Positions 33,932 through 42,755 of a stretch of DNA of 64,000 bases are shown here, one piece after another (the first letter of the stretch is position 1; every line of letters starts with the position of its first letter). The position numbers and the translations under genes were made by a program. Origin of the DNA: AP-15 sp963781215 (GTDB taxonomy: Bacteria > Pseudomonadota > Alphaproteobacteria > ATCC43930 > CGMCC-115725); assembly GCA_963781215.1 (NCBI GenBank), contig CAWAFE010000055.1:1-64000 (forward strand). The letters are read 5' to 3'. A model generated the notes under the pieces. The model saw only the letters and a list, made by a program, of their open reading frames with translations, did not search any database and had not been told where the DNA came from.

Positions 33932-35129
33932 ATGTTGCGTGGTGACATTTTGGCGCTGGCCTGCGCCGCCGCTCTGGCAGCGACGGCGGCATCGGCGGCT
34001 GAGCCAATTAAGATCGGCTTTCCGATCCCGCTGTCCGGGCCGACCGCGGTCTATGGCGAGCCGATCCTGAAGGGCGCCGAGCTGGCGGTTGCCGAGATCA
34101 ACGCCAAGGGCGGCGTCCTCGGCCGCAAGCTCGAGATCCTGTCGCGCGACAGCAAGGCCAACGCCGACGAGTCGGTGCGCCTGGCGCGCGAGCTGATCAT
34201 CAAGAACAACGTCGATTTCCTGGTCGGCACCCTGACCTCTGCCGAGGCGCCGGCGGTGTCGACCGTCGCCAAGGAAAACAAGATCGTCTTTATCGCTCCG
34301 ACCTCGAAGAGCACGATCCTCACCGATGCGGCGCACCTCCATCCGTACATTTTCCGCGTCTCCTCCAACACCGATGTCGAAGGGCTGGCGGCGGCTACCC
34401 TGATGGCGCGGTGGAAGGACGTCAAAACCGTGGCCACGATCGCCCCCGACTACGCCTATGGCCGCGACTCGATCGCCGCCTTTATCGCGAGCCCTGAAGA
34501 AGCTGCGCCCCGACATCACTATCGTCGACCAGCAATGGCCGAAACTCGGCGAGCCCGATTTCACGGCCTTCATTACAGCACAAATGGGCAAGAAGCCGGA
34601 CGCGGTCGATTGCTCGCTGTTCGCCGGTGACTTCGTCACCTTTACCAAGGAAGCGACGCCGCGCGGCTACTTCAAGGCGATCGACAACCGGATGATCGAC
34701 GGCGCCGAAGTCGGGACCACCGACGAGGCGCAGGCGCTCGGCGCCGATTATCCCTACGGTATCATCGCCGACGCCTACGATCCGGTGATCTGGGCCGGCA
34801 CCGAGCCGCCGGCGCACAAGAAGTTCATCGAGGATTTGAAGGCGTTCACCAAGGCGAAATATGCCTCGGGGTGGTCGATCGTCGGCTACCAATCGATCTA
34901 CGCGCTGGCCGATGGCATCAAGAAAGCCGGTGACACCAAGAGCGACGACGTGGCCAAGGCGCTGTTGGGCATGACCTTCGACACGCCGGTCGGCAAGCGG
35001 ACCTTCAGCGCCAAGTCGCACGAGACCTTTGCGCCGGAATATTGGGGCGTCATGGTCAAGGACCCGAACTATCCGTTCGCAGTCATGAAGAACCCCGAGC
35101 TGCTGCCGCCGGCGACCGAGACCAACTGA
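33932..35129 (+). pseudogene. liv-type ABC transporter substrate-binding protein, frameshifted
   Basis: It is a periplasmic binding protein of the Leu/Ile/Val-binding family. The signal peptide (LACAAALAATAASAAEPI) and the first lobe are in one frame (IKIGFPIPLSGPTAVYGEPI, RDSKANADESVRLARELI). Near 34487 one base is missing: after YAYGRDSIAAF the expected ALKKLRPDITIVDQQWPKLG continues in another frame and is then open to 35129. The repaired protein would be about 398 aa. Genes for permeases and ATPases follow and are intact. It may be a true pseudogene or an assembly error. Confidence 0.88.
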
Positions 35130-35159
35130 CCGCCGCGTCGGGGCCGTCCTGAATGTCCC

Positions 35160-35245
35160 GTTCGTCGCCCCCACCAAAGCGGGGGCCCAGGGCGGGCGAT
35201 CGATCCTTGGATCACTGGGTTCCCGCTTCCGCGGGAACGACGAAC
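35160..35245. repeat. nested-hairpin intergenic repeat ahead of the liv permease
   Basis: The outer arms gttcgtcg and cgacgaac enclose ccccc/ggggg (35168-35185) and an 8-bp stem gttcccgc-ttcc-gcgggaac (35219-35238). It looks like a dispersed alphaproteobacterial intergenic element. It could attenuate transcription between the binding-protein and permease genes. Confidence 0.65.
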
Positions 35246-35335
35246 AGGAGTTCGGTTTCCGGTCTGGCGGGCAGACACCGTCCCGCCTGCGATCGGGGCG
35301 CGCCGGCGGGCCGTATTTTGGGAGGTTAGCGGGCG

Positions 35336-36214
35336 GTGCCGGCGTCGTTTCTGTTCAACCAGTTCCTGGGCGGCCTGACCACGGCGATGTTCCTGTTCCT
35401 GATCGCCTCGGGGTTGTCGCTGGTGTTCGGGGTCATGCGCGTGATCAATTTTGCGCACGGCTCGTTCTACATGATCGGCGCCTATCTCGCCTGGCAGGCG
35501 GTGCAGTGGCTGCATCCGACGGCGGAGGCGTTCTGGCCGGCGGCGCTGTTTGCCGCGCTCGGCGTGGGGCTCCTCGGCGCGGTCGTCGAGCGGCTGTTCT
35601 TCCGCTACCTCTACGGCCGCGAGGAGCTCTATCAGCTGCTCTTCACCTACGCGCTGGTGCTGATCCTTGGCGACGCTGCAAAATTCGTCTGGGGGACTGG
35701 CCAGCTCTCGGTGTCGGCGCCGCCGGTGCTGGCTGGCAGCGTCGAAATCTTCGGCACGGCGCAGCCGCTCTACAACCTTTTTGTCCTGGCCGTCGGGCCG
35801 GCGATCGCCTTTGGCGGCTGGCTCGTCCTCAACCGCACCGGCATCGGGCGGCTGGTGCGGGCGGCGTCCTTCGATCGCGAGATGCTCGACGCCTTGGGCG
35901 CCAATGTCGGTTCGATCTATACCGGCATGTTCATCTTCAGCTCGTTTCTCGCCGGTCTCTCGGGCGCGCTGGTGACGCCGATCCAAAGCATCGTGCCTGG
36001 GATGGACGTGCTGATCATCGTGCAGGCGTTCATCGTCGTGGTGATTGGCGGCATGGGCTCAATCTGGGGCACCTTTTGGGGCTCGGTGATCTATGGCCAA
36101 GTGTTGTCGTTCGGCATCCTGATCTTCCCCGGCTTCTCGTTGTTCTCGGTCTTTGCGCTGATGGCGGTGATCCTGATCGTCCGCCCGTGGGGCCTCTTCG
36201 GCCGACCGATATGA
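35336..36214 (+). CDS. livH: branched-chain amino-acid type ABC permease, LivH family
   Basis: The product has 292 aa, with about eight membrane helices (for example MFLFLIASGLSLVFGVMRVI, LLFTYALVLILGDAAKFVWG, VLIIVQAFIVVVIGGMGSIW). The GxGSxxG-type GGMGSIWGTFWGS loop is typical of the ATPase-contacting region. The GTG at 35336 follows ggaggtta, a good ribosome site. Its stop overlaps the next permease by 4 bp. It imports branched-chain amino acids or other small amides/acids together with the next three genes; the true ligand is unknown because the binding protein is broken. Confidence 0.92.
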   Translation: MPASFLFNQFLGGLTTAMFLFLIASGLSLVFGVMRVINFAHGSFYMIGAYLAWQAVQWLHPTAEAFWPAALFAALGVGLLGAVVERLFFRYLYGREELYQLLFTYALVLILGDAAKFVWGTGQLSVSAPPVLAGSVEIFGTAQPLYNLFVLAVGPAIAFGGWLVLNRTGIGRLVRAASFDREMLDALGANVGSIYTGMFIFSSFLAGLSGALVTPIQSIVPGMDVLIIVQAFIVVVIGGMGSIWGTFWGSVIYGQVLSFGILIFPGFSLFSVFALMAVILIVRPWGLFGRPI

Positions 36215-37209
36215 TGACGCGCCGCCGCGCCGCCCTTGCCGGGCGCGTCCCATGGACGCTGATCGTGTTTCTGGCGGCGGCGACGGTGCCGTGGATCGGT
36301 ACGCGCTACGACACCTTTCTCGCCGCCCAGATCGTCATCGACGCGCTCTTTGCCGTCAGCCTCAACCTCTTGCTCGGGACCACCGGCCTCGTCTCGTTCG
36401 GCCATGTCGCCTATTTCGGGGTCGGCGCCTATGTCTGCGGCATCCTGATGAAGACCTACGAGGTGCCGTTCGTCCTCGCCTTCCCGGCGGCCGGGCTCGG
36501 CGCCGCCCTCTTCGCGCTGGTCTCGGGCTATTTCTGCGTCCGCCTGATCAAGCTCTATTTCGCGATGCTGACGCTTGCCTTCTCGCAGATCGTCTGGGCG
36601 ATCGCCTACAAATGGAACGATATGACCGGCGGCGATCAGGGCCTGCCGGAAATCCCCTATCCGGACCTCGACTGGATGTCGGCGATCCCCGGGTTCGCGG
36701 ATCTGCGCATCGGCGACCGTTTCTACCTTCTCACCCTGGCGCTGGTGGCATTGTCGATCGCGGTGCTGCGGATGATCACCCGCTCGCCGTTCGGCCGTAT
36801 GCTGACGACGATCCGCGACAACCCCGAGCGCGCCGCCTTCATCGGGCTCAACGTGCGCGCCTACCAGCTCGCCGCCTTCGTTGTCGCCGGCGGGTTTGCC
36901 GGGCTCGCCGGCGCGCTCTACGGCCTCTTCAGCCGCGGGGTCTTCGCCGACTATGTGTTCTGGTCGAAATCGGCCGAGGTCATGATCATGGCGATCCTCG
37001 GCGGCATGAACTTTTTCTGGGGGCCGCCGGTCGGCGCGCTGGCGCTGGTTTGGCTCAATCAGCAGATCACCGCCTACACCGAATACTGGCCGTTCGTGCT
37101 CGGCACCATCCTGCTGGTGCTGCTCTTCGTTTTCCCGGGCGGCATCGTCGGCGGTATCGTCGCCGGCTTTCGCCTGGCCCGACGCCGGATCGCGCCCAGC
37201 GATGCTTGA
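36211..37209 (+). CDS. livM: branched-chain amino-acid type ABC permease, LivM family
   Basis: The product has 332 aa from the ATG at 36211 (ATGATGA overlap with the livH stop). LivM hallmarks: LNLLLGTTGLVSFGHVAYFG, VRLIKLYFAMLTLAFSQIVW, RAAFIGLNVRAYQLAAFVVA, GGFAGLAGALYG and MAILGGMNFFWGPPVGALAL. It pairs with LivH to form the channel. The last bases overlap the start of the ATPase gene. Confidence 0.92.
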   Translation: MMTRRRAALAGRVPWTLIVFLAAATVPWIGTRYDTFLAAQIVIDALFAVSLNLLLGTTGLVSFGHVAYFGVGAYVCGILMKTYEVPFVLAFPAAGLGAALFALVSGYFCVRLIKLYFAMLTLAFSQIVWAIAYKWNDMTGGDQGLPEIPYPDLDWMSAIPGFADLRIGDRFYLLTLALVALSIAVLRMITRSPFGRMLTTIRDNPERAAFIGLNVRAYQLAAFVVAGGFAGLAGALYGLFSRGVFADYVFWSKSAEVMIMAILGGMNFFWGPPVGALALVWLNQQITAYTEYWPFVLGTILLVLLFVFPGGIVGGIVAGFRLARRRIAPSDA

Positions 37210-37939
37210 GGTCCGCGAATTGCGTAAGGCGTTCGCCGGCTTCGTCGCCGTCGGCGGCGTCAGCCTGACCGTCGAGACCCGCCAGATCGCCGCGGTGATC
37301 GGCCCGAACGGCGCCGGCAAATCGACGCTCTTCAACCTGATCACCGGCCATATCATGCCGGACGGCGGCCGGGTGCTGCTCGACGGCCGCGACATCACCG
37401 GATCGCCGCCGTACCGCATCTGCCGCATGGGCATCGGCCGCTCGTTTCAGCGCACCAACATCTTTGCACGCCTCTCGGTGTTCGAGAACGTGCAGGCTTC
37501 CTTCCTCGCTCATCGCGGCCGCGGGCGCAATTTCTGGGCGCGCTCGGAGGATTTCTACCGCGACGAGACGGCGACGCTGCTCGCCTCGATCGGCCTCGAC
37601 GGCCAAGCCAACGCAATCGCCGGCACGCTCAGCTACGGCAACCAGAAACAGCTCGAATTGGGCATCGCGCTCGCCAGCGACCCGGCGCTGCTGCTGCTCG
37701 ACGAGCCGACCGCCGGGATGTCGGCGACCGAGACGCACGAGACGATGCGGCTCCTGCGGCGCATCGCCGGCGAGCGCGGCCTGACCTTGCTGTTCACCGA
37801 GCACGACATGGAAGTGGTGTTCGCGATCGCCGAAAAGATCGCGGTGTTGCATCAGGGCCGAATCCTCGCCGAGGGGCGGCCGGACGAGGTCCGCGGCGAC
37901 CCCGAGGTGCGTCGGGTCTATCTCGGCGGGCATGCATGA
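37202..37939 (+). CDS. livG: ABC ATPase, LivG type
   Basis: The product has 245 aa. Walker A GPNGAGKST, signature LSYGNQKQLELG, Walker B LLLLDEPTAGMS and the H-loop TEHDMEVV are all present; the GMS after the Walker B and the LSYGxQ signature are typical of LivG. It starts 8 bp inside livM and ends 4 bp inside livF, so the four genes are translated as one operon. Confidence 0.93.
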   Translation: MLEVRELRKAFAGFVAVGGVSLTVETRQIAAVIGPNGAGKSTLFNLITGHIMPDGGRVLLDGRDITGSPPYRICRMGIGRSFQRTNIFARLSVFENVQASFLAHRGRGRNFWARSEDFYRDETATLLASIGLDGQANAIAGTLSYGNQKQLELGIALASDPALLLLDEPTAGMSATETHETMRLLRRIAGERGLTLLFTEHDMEVVFAIAEKIAVLHQGRILAEGRPDEVRGDPEVRRVYLGGHA

Positions 37940-38643
37940 CGGCACTGCTGTCGGTGGAGGAGATCCATACCGCCTATGGCTTGAGCCGGGTGCTGTTCGG
38001 GATTTCGCTCGAGATCGAGGCTGGCGAATGCGTCTGTCTCCTGGGCCGCAACGGTGTTGGCAAGACCACGACGATCCGCTCGATCATGGGTCTGACCCCG
38101 CCCAGCGGCGGCCATGTCCGCTGGCAGGGCAAGGACATCTCCGGCTGGCCCCCGCACCGCATTGCCCGCGCCGGAATCGGCTTTGTCCCCGAGGACCGCC
38201 GCATCTTCGCCGAGCTGACGGTGCGGGAGAACCTCGAGGTCGGCGGCCAGGCCGCGCGCCGTCCCGGCCGCTGGACGATCGAGGCGGTCGGCGAGCTCTT
38301 CCCGGTATTGCGCGAGCGGCGCGACCAGCGCGGCGGTTTTCTGTCGGGCGGCGAGCAGCAGATGCTGACGATCGCCCGCACCCTGATGGGCAACCCCGAA
38401 CTGCTGCTGCTCGACGAGCCGTCGGAGGGGCTGGCGCCGCTCGTCGTCGACACCCTGCGCGACAAGATCGGCGAGTTGAAGGCCCAGGGGCTCACCATCC
38501 TGCTCGCCGAGCAGGGTGTGGAATTTGCCCTGGCGCTCGCCGACCGGGTCTATGTCCTGGAAAAGGGTGCCGTCCGCTTCTCCGGCGCCGCTGCCGAATT
38601 GCGCGCCGACAAGGCCCGGCTCGACCGCCTGCTGGCGCTGTAG
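37936..38643 (+). CDS. livF: ABC ATPase, LivF type
   Basis: The product has 235 aa. Walker A GRNGVGKTT, signature LSGGEQQMLTIARTLMG, Walker B LLLLDEPSEGLAP and the LivF-specific FVPEDRRIFAELTVRENL are seen. The ATG overlaps the livG stop (ATGA). It is the last gene of the cassette; the next gene is convergent 7 bp downstream. Confidence 0.93.
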   Translation: MTALLSVEEIHTAYGLSRVLFGISLEIEAGECVCLLGRNGVGKTTTIRSIMGLTPPSGGHVRWQGKDISGWPPHRIARAGIGFVPEDRRIFAELTVRENLEVGGQAARRPGRWTIEAVGELFPVLRERRDQRGGFLSGGEQQMLTIARTLMGNPELLLLDEPSEGLAPLVVDTLRDKIGELKAQGLTILLAEQGVEFALALADRVYVLEKGAVRFSGAAAELRADKARLDRLLAL

Positions 38644-38650
38644 CGCGCCG

Positions 38651-39292
38651 CTATCCGCCGAGGCGGCGGGAGAGGTCGGCGAACACCCCCTCGAACATCG
38701 CCACGCTCAGCCTTCCGGTGTTGGTGTTGAGCCGCGAGCAGTGATAGCTGTCGGCGAGGAGCGGGCCGTCCGGGAGCGCATGGACGCGGCCGTGCGCGAA
38801 CGGGAACGGCGCGCGGCGCAGCCCGACCGCCGACAGCACGGCGTGGTGGGCGATGGCGCCGAGCGCCAGGATCGCGCGCAGCCGGGTGAGGCCGGCGATC
38901 TCCGCGGCGAGAAACGGACCGCAGGCGGCGATCTCGCCCGTCTCGGGCTTGTTCTGCGGCGGCACACAGCGGACCGCGTTGGTGATGCGCGCCCGACGCA
39001 GAACGAGGCCGTCATCGGGGCGGGCCTCGTATTGGCCCTCGGCAAAGCCGAATTTCCGCAATGTCGCGTAGAGCAGCCCGCCGGCATGATCGCCGGTGAA
39101 AGGCCGCCCCGTCCGGTTGGCGCCGCGCAGACCCGGCGCCAACCCGACGATCAGCAGCTCCGCGGTTTCATCCCCGAAGGGCGGCACCGGGGCGTTGTGC
39201 CATTCCGGGTGGGCAGCCCGCTGCGCCGCGCGAAAGCCGGCGAGCCGTGGGCAGAGCGGGCAATCCCGCGCCGGTAACGCCGGCGCCCTCAC
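38651..39292 (-). CDS. type-5 uracil-DNA glycosylase (UDGb)
   Basis: It removes uracil and other deaminated bases from DNA for base-excision repair. The product has 213 aa. Family motifs: VGLAPGLRGANRTGRPFTGD (motif A region; the Ala/Gly-rich form is typical of UDGb, which lacks the usual catalytic Asp/Asn), NAVRCVPPQNKP, and SYHCSRLNTNTGRL. Four cysteines (CPLC near the N-terminus, CVPP, and one more) fit the iron-sulfur cluster of types 4 and 5. The GTG at 39292 overlaps the NYN-gene stop as GTGA, suggesting coupled expression. Confidence 0.88.
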   Translation of the reverse strand: MRAPALPARDCPLCPRLAGFRAAQRAAHPEWHNAPVPPFGDETAELLIVGLAPGLRGANRTGRPFTGDHAGGLLYATLRKFGFAEGQYEARPDDGLVLRRARITNAVRCVPPQNKPETGEIAACGPFLAAEIAGLTRLRAILALGAIAHHAVLSAVGLRRAPFPFAHGRVHALPDGPLLADSYHCSRLNTNTGRLSVAMFEGVFADLSRRLGG

Positions 39293-39870
39293 GCGTTTTC
39301 GACGGGCTCGGTCCGCGGCCGCGCCACCTCCTCGCGGGTATGATGATTGCGCATGATATTGGGTGCCAGATCCTGCAGCTCGATGAAATGGTCGGCCTGA
39401 CGACGCAGATCGTCCGAGACCATGGGCGGCGACGAGCGGATCGTCGAGACCACCGAAACCCTAACCCCTCGGCGCTGCACCGCTTCGACCAGCCGCCGGA
39501 AATCGCCGTCGCCGGAGAACAGGATCGCGTGGTCGATATACTGGGCCATTTCCAGCATGTCGATTGCCAGCTCGATGTCCATGTTGCCCTTGATCCGGCG
39601 GCGGCCCATCGCGTCGGTGAACTCCTTGGTGGGCTTGGTCACCATCGTGTAGCCGTTATAATCGAGCCAGTCGACCAGCGGCCTTATTGGTGAATACTCC
39701 TGGTCTTCGACCAGGGCAGTATAATAAAATGCCCTGATCAATCGGCCTTTGCTGCTGAACAGATCGAGGAGCCGCCGGTAGTCGATGTCGAACGCCAAGC
39801 CGCGAGCCGCGGAATAGAGGTTGGCGCCGTCGATGAATATGGCGAGCCGTTCTTCCGGATAGAAAATCAT
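39289..39870 (-). CDS. NYN-domain (LabA-like) nuclease-fold protein
   Basis: The product has 193 aa from the ATG at 39870, which gives MIFYPEERLAIFIDGANLYS, the conserved NYN start. The acidic residues of the PIN-like fold are seen in FIDGANLY, GNMDIELAIDMLEMA and ILFSGDGDFRRLVEAVQRRG. Such proteins are predicted metal-dependent RNases or RNA-processing factors. In alphaproteobacteria the gene is often next to folK, as here (divergent). The C-terminal tail (RNHHTREEVARPRTEPVENA) is charged and probably disordered. Confidence 0.9.
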   Translation of the reverse strand: MIFYPEERLAIFIDGANLYSAARGLAFDIDYRRLLDLFSSKGRLIRAFYYTALVEDQEYSPIRPLVDWLDYNGYTMVTKPTKEFTDAMGRRRIKGNMDIELAIDMLEMAQYIDHAILFSGDGDFRRLVEAVQRRGVRVSVVSTIRSSPPMVSDDLRRQADHFIELQDLAPNIMRNHHTREEVARPRTEPVENA

Positions 39871-39958
39871 CTGACGCAAATGCCCTGTCGGATACGATAA
39901 TAAAAGTGTCTTACAGCGCACATGCCGGGTCAAGCGCGACGGAGTGCAAGGGGGCGGC

Positions 39959-40453
39959 GTGATCCTGATCGGATTGGGCGGAAATCTCGACAGCGCGCAA
40001 TATGGCGCCCCCCGCCGGACGCTCGCCGCCGCCCTGGCGGAACTCGACGCCGAGGGCGTGCGCATCGCCCGGCGCTCCGGTTGGTATCGGTCGGAGCCAG
40101 TTCCGCGCTCCGATCAACCGTGGTTCGTCAATGCCGTCGCGGCGGCGGCGGCCGATCTCGGCGCCGAGGAGCTACTCGCCGTGCTGCAAGCGATCGAGAC
40201 GCGATTCGGCCGGATCCGCGGGGAGCCCGACGCCGCGCGGGTCCTCGATCTCGATCTCCTCGACCATCATGGCCAAGTGCTGGACACCCCATCGCTGGTC
40301 TTGCCGCACCCGAGGTTGCATGGGCGCCGCTTCGTGCTCGTGCCGCTCGTTGAAATTGCACCGAATTGGCGCCACCCCCGGCTCGGGCTGACCGCCGGGC
40401 AGCTTCTCGCCCAGCTGGAGGACGAGCAGCCGATCGAGCGGATGCCATGCTGA
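39959..40453 (+). CDS. folK: 2-amino-4-hydroxy-6-hydroxymethyldihydropteridine pyrophosphokinase (HPPK)
   Basis: It transfers pyrophosphate from ATP to 6-hydroxymethyl-dihydropterin in folate synthesis. The product has 164 aa. Conserved: ILIGLGGNLDS at the start, SGWYRSEPVPRSDQPWFVNA, ETRFGRIRGEPDAARVLDLD (RxR and the DxD metal site, DLDLL) and LPHPRLHGRRFVLVPLVEIA. I chose the GTG at 39959 over an earlier GTG at 39944 because it gives the standard family start. It is separated from the NYN gene by a short AT-rich divergent region. Confidence 0.93.
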   Translation: MILIGLGGNLDSAQYGAPRRTLAAALAELDAEGVRIARRSGWYRSEPVPRSDQPWFVNAVAAAAADLGAEELLAVLQAIETRFGRIRGEPDAARVLDLDLLDHHGQVLDTPSLVLPHPRLHGRRFVLVPLVEIAPNWRHPRLGLTAGQLLAQLEDEQPIERMPC

Positions 40454-40529
40454 AAGAAGGCCGCCGGCTGATTGTGCGGGCTCGACCGGACCGTTATAAG
40501 GCGGCTTCGCATTCGCCGCCGGTGACAGG

Positions 40530-41186
40530 ATGACCGAGCTCGAGGCAGCCCGCGCGAACATGATCGACAGCCAGCTGCGGCCCAACAAGGTTACCGACGA
40601 GCGGGTGCTCGGCGCCTTCGAAGCGATCCGGCGCGAGCTGTTCGTGCCCGAGCATCTGCGGCCGGTCGCTTATATCGACGAGGATCTGCCGCTCGGCGGC
40701 GGGCGCTATCTAATGGAGCCGATGGTAGCGGCGCGGCTGCTGCAGGCGGCGGCCGTCGAGCGCACCGATACGGCACTCGTCGTCGGCGCCGGGACCGGAT
40801 ACGAGGCCGCCCTCCTCGCCATGCTGGCGCGCGCCGTGGTCGCGCTCGAGGAGGACGCCGAGCTTGCGCGGCGTGCCCGCTCGGCTCTCGTCGATCATGG
40901 CATCGCCTCGGTTGCGGGCGTCGAAGGACCGCCGGCGCAAGGCTATCGGGCGCGCGCCCCTTACGAGGTGATCCTGTTCGGCGGGGCGGTTGCCGAAGTG
41001 CCGTCCGAGATAATCGCGCAACTCGCCGAAGGCGGGCGGCTGGTGGCCGTCGTCAGGCCCGGTGCCGGGATCGGCCGCGCAAGCCTGATCACGCGCACTG
41101 GCGGAGTCACCGCCCGGCGCGATATCTTCGACGCGGCAACCCCGCTGCTGCCGGGGTTCTTCCCGAAACCCGCCTTTGTGTTCTGA
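40530..41186 (+). CDS. protein-L-isoaspartate O-methyltransferase-family protein
   Basis: The product has 218 aa. The SAM-binding motif is TALVVGAGTGYEAALLAMLA and the family start is MIDSQLRPNKVTDERVLGAF. Further blocks: FVPEHLRPVAYIDEDLPLGG (with RYLMEPM) and PYEVILFGGAVAEVP. PCMT enzymes repair isoaspartyl residues in aged proteins; in this sub-branch, usually found beside TolC-type genes, the second substrate motif is altered, so the real substrate is less certain. The ATG at 40530 follows tgacagg. TolC-type gene follows. Confidence 0.87.
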   Translation: MTELEAARANMIDSQLRPNKVTDERVLGAFEAIRRELFVPEHLRPVAYIDEDLPLGGGRYLMEPMVAARLLQAAAVERTDTALVVGAGTGYEAALLAMLARAVVALEEDAELARRARSALVDHGIASVAGVEGPPAQGYRARAPYEVILFGGAVAEVPSEIIAQLAEGGRLVAVVRPGAGIGRASLITRTGGVTARRDIFDAATPLLPGFFPKPAFVF

Positions 41187-41221
41187 TCTTGAGCATTGAT
41201 CGCACAGCCGGCGCAGGTTCG

Positions 41222-42667
41222 ATGTCCCGAGCCGGGCAGATCCGCGAGAGCCGCGTTCGGCGCTGCCGGTTTTCGCCGTCCACGAGGCGGTGGAGCGGCG
41301 GTCTTGCGGTCCTCGCCGGGCTCGTCGCGGCCGTTGCCATTCCATCGGCCCAGGCGCAGACGCTGACGCAGGCGCTCGCCGAGGCCTATAACACCAACCC
41401 GCAGCTTCTGGCCCAGCGCGCCCTGCTGCGCGCGACCGACGAAGGCGTGCCGCAGGCGCTGGCGAATTGGCGTCCAACGGTCAACCTCACCGGCCAGGTC
41501 GGGTTTCAGAGAGAGGGGCTGCTTGCTGGTCAAAATAGTGCCAACAACATCATCGCGGGCACCCGACCAAACGCGGTCGCGGTCCAGGTAACCCAACCGA
41601 TCTACCGCGGCGGTCGGACCGAGGCGCAGACCCGCCAGGCGATCAACACGGTCGAATCGACGCGGGCACAGACCCTCGCGGTCGAGACCGCGGTTTTCCA
41701 GTCGGTCGTCACCGCTTATCTCGATGTCGTCCGCGACCAATCGCTGGTCGAGGTCAACCGCAGCAACGAAGGGGTGCTGAAAAAGCAACTTGAGGCGACG
41801 CAAGACCGGTTTCGGGTCGGCGAAGTGACCCGCACCGATGTCGCGCAGGCCGAATCCTCGCTCGCCCAGGCTACCGCGCAGCTGACCGCGGCAGACGGCC
41901 AGCTGGCGCAGAGCCGGGCCAATTACGTCCGCGCCGTCGGCCATCCGCCCGGCCGGCTGCTGCTGCCGCGCGAACGCCCGGCGCTCCCCGCGACGCGCGA
42001 AGAGACGCAGACCTTGGCCGCCAACAACAACTTCAACGTGATCTCAGCCAATTTCGCCGAGCTCGCCGCGCGCAATAACATCGATGTCGTGCGCGGCCAG
42101 CTGCTGCCGCAAATTTCGATCGTTGGGAATGTCAACCGCCAGAACGACCCATCGATCACGTTCCGCGGCTTTACCGCCAATACCGCGTCGGTGGCCGCGC
42201 AAATGACGATGCCGCTCTATGAGGGGGGTGCGATCTATTCGCAGACGCGGCAGGCCGAGCAGACCGTCGGCCAGCGCCGCAGCCAGGTCGACGATTCGCG
42301 CCGGGCGGCGGTGCAGGCGGCAACCCAGGGCTGGGAAGCCCTGAAGTCGGCGCGGGCCAGTGTCACTTCTTTCGCGTCGGCGGTGCGCGCCGCACAGATC
42401 GCTCTCGAAGGCACCCAGCAGGAAGCGCTGGTCGGCTCGCGGACCACCCTCGATGTCTTGATCGCCAACCAGCAGCTCTTTCAGACGCAATTGCAGCTGA
42501 TCACCTCCGAGCACGACACCGCACTCGCCGAATTCACGATCGCCGCGGCGATCGGCCGCCTAATCGCCCCCGAGCTTCGCCTGCCGGTGCAGCTTTACGA
42601 CATGGAGCGGCACTATAAGCAGGTAAAGGACAAGTGGATCGGCTTTGGCGGCGGCCTCAAGGAGTAG
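41222..42667 (+). CDS. tolC: TolC-family outer membrane channel protein
   Basis: The product has 481 aa from the ATG at 41222. Signal peptide around GGLAVLAGLVAAVAIPSAQA, cleaved before QTLTQALAEAYNTNPQLLAQ, the conserved mature start of TolC proteins. Two repeats of long helices and beta segments follow, e.g. AETAVFQSVVTAYLDVVRDQ-like (VETAVFQSVVTAYLDVVRD) and LVGSRTTLDVLIANQQLFQT. It forms a trimeric outer-membrane tunnel for type I secretion or drug efflux pumps; no pump genes are adjacent. The gene lies in the usual PCMT-tolC-popZ-valS order. Confidence 0.93.
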   Translation: MSRAGQIRESRVRRCRFSPSTRRWSGGLAVLAGLVAAVAIPSAQAQTLTQALAEAYNTNPQLLAQRALLRATDEGVPQALANWRPTVNLTGQVGFQREGLLAGQNSANNIIAGTRPNAVAVQVTQPIYRGGRTEAQTRQAINTVESTRAQTLAVETAVFQSVVTAYLDVVRDQSLVEVNRSNEGVLKKQLEATQDRFRVGEVTRTDVAQAESSLAQATAQLTAADGQLAQSRANYVRAVGHPPGRLLLPRERPALPATREETQTLAANNNFNVISANFAELAARNNIDVVRGQLLPQISIVGNVNRQNDPSITFRGFTANTASVAAQMTMPLYEGGAIYSQTRQAEQTVGQRRSQVDDSRRAAVQAATQGWEALKSARASVTSFASAVRAAQIALEGTQQEALVGSRTTLDVLIANQQLFQTQLQLITSEHDTALAEFTIAAAIGRLIAPELRLPVQLYDMERHYKQVKDKWIGFGGGLKE

Positions 42668-42755
42668 GCCAGGTTTCGGCTCGGCGCCGCCGCTGGCAAA
42701 TCCGGCCGTGATCCCTTAGGGTGGCAAAGCCTCTCGCGTAAATTGGTTGTTACGG

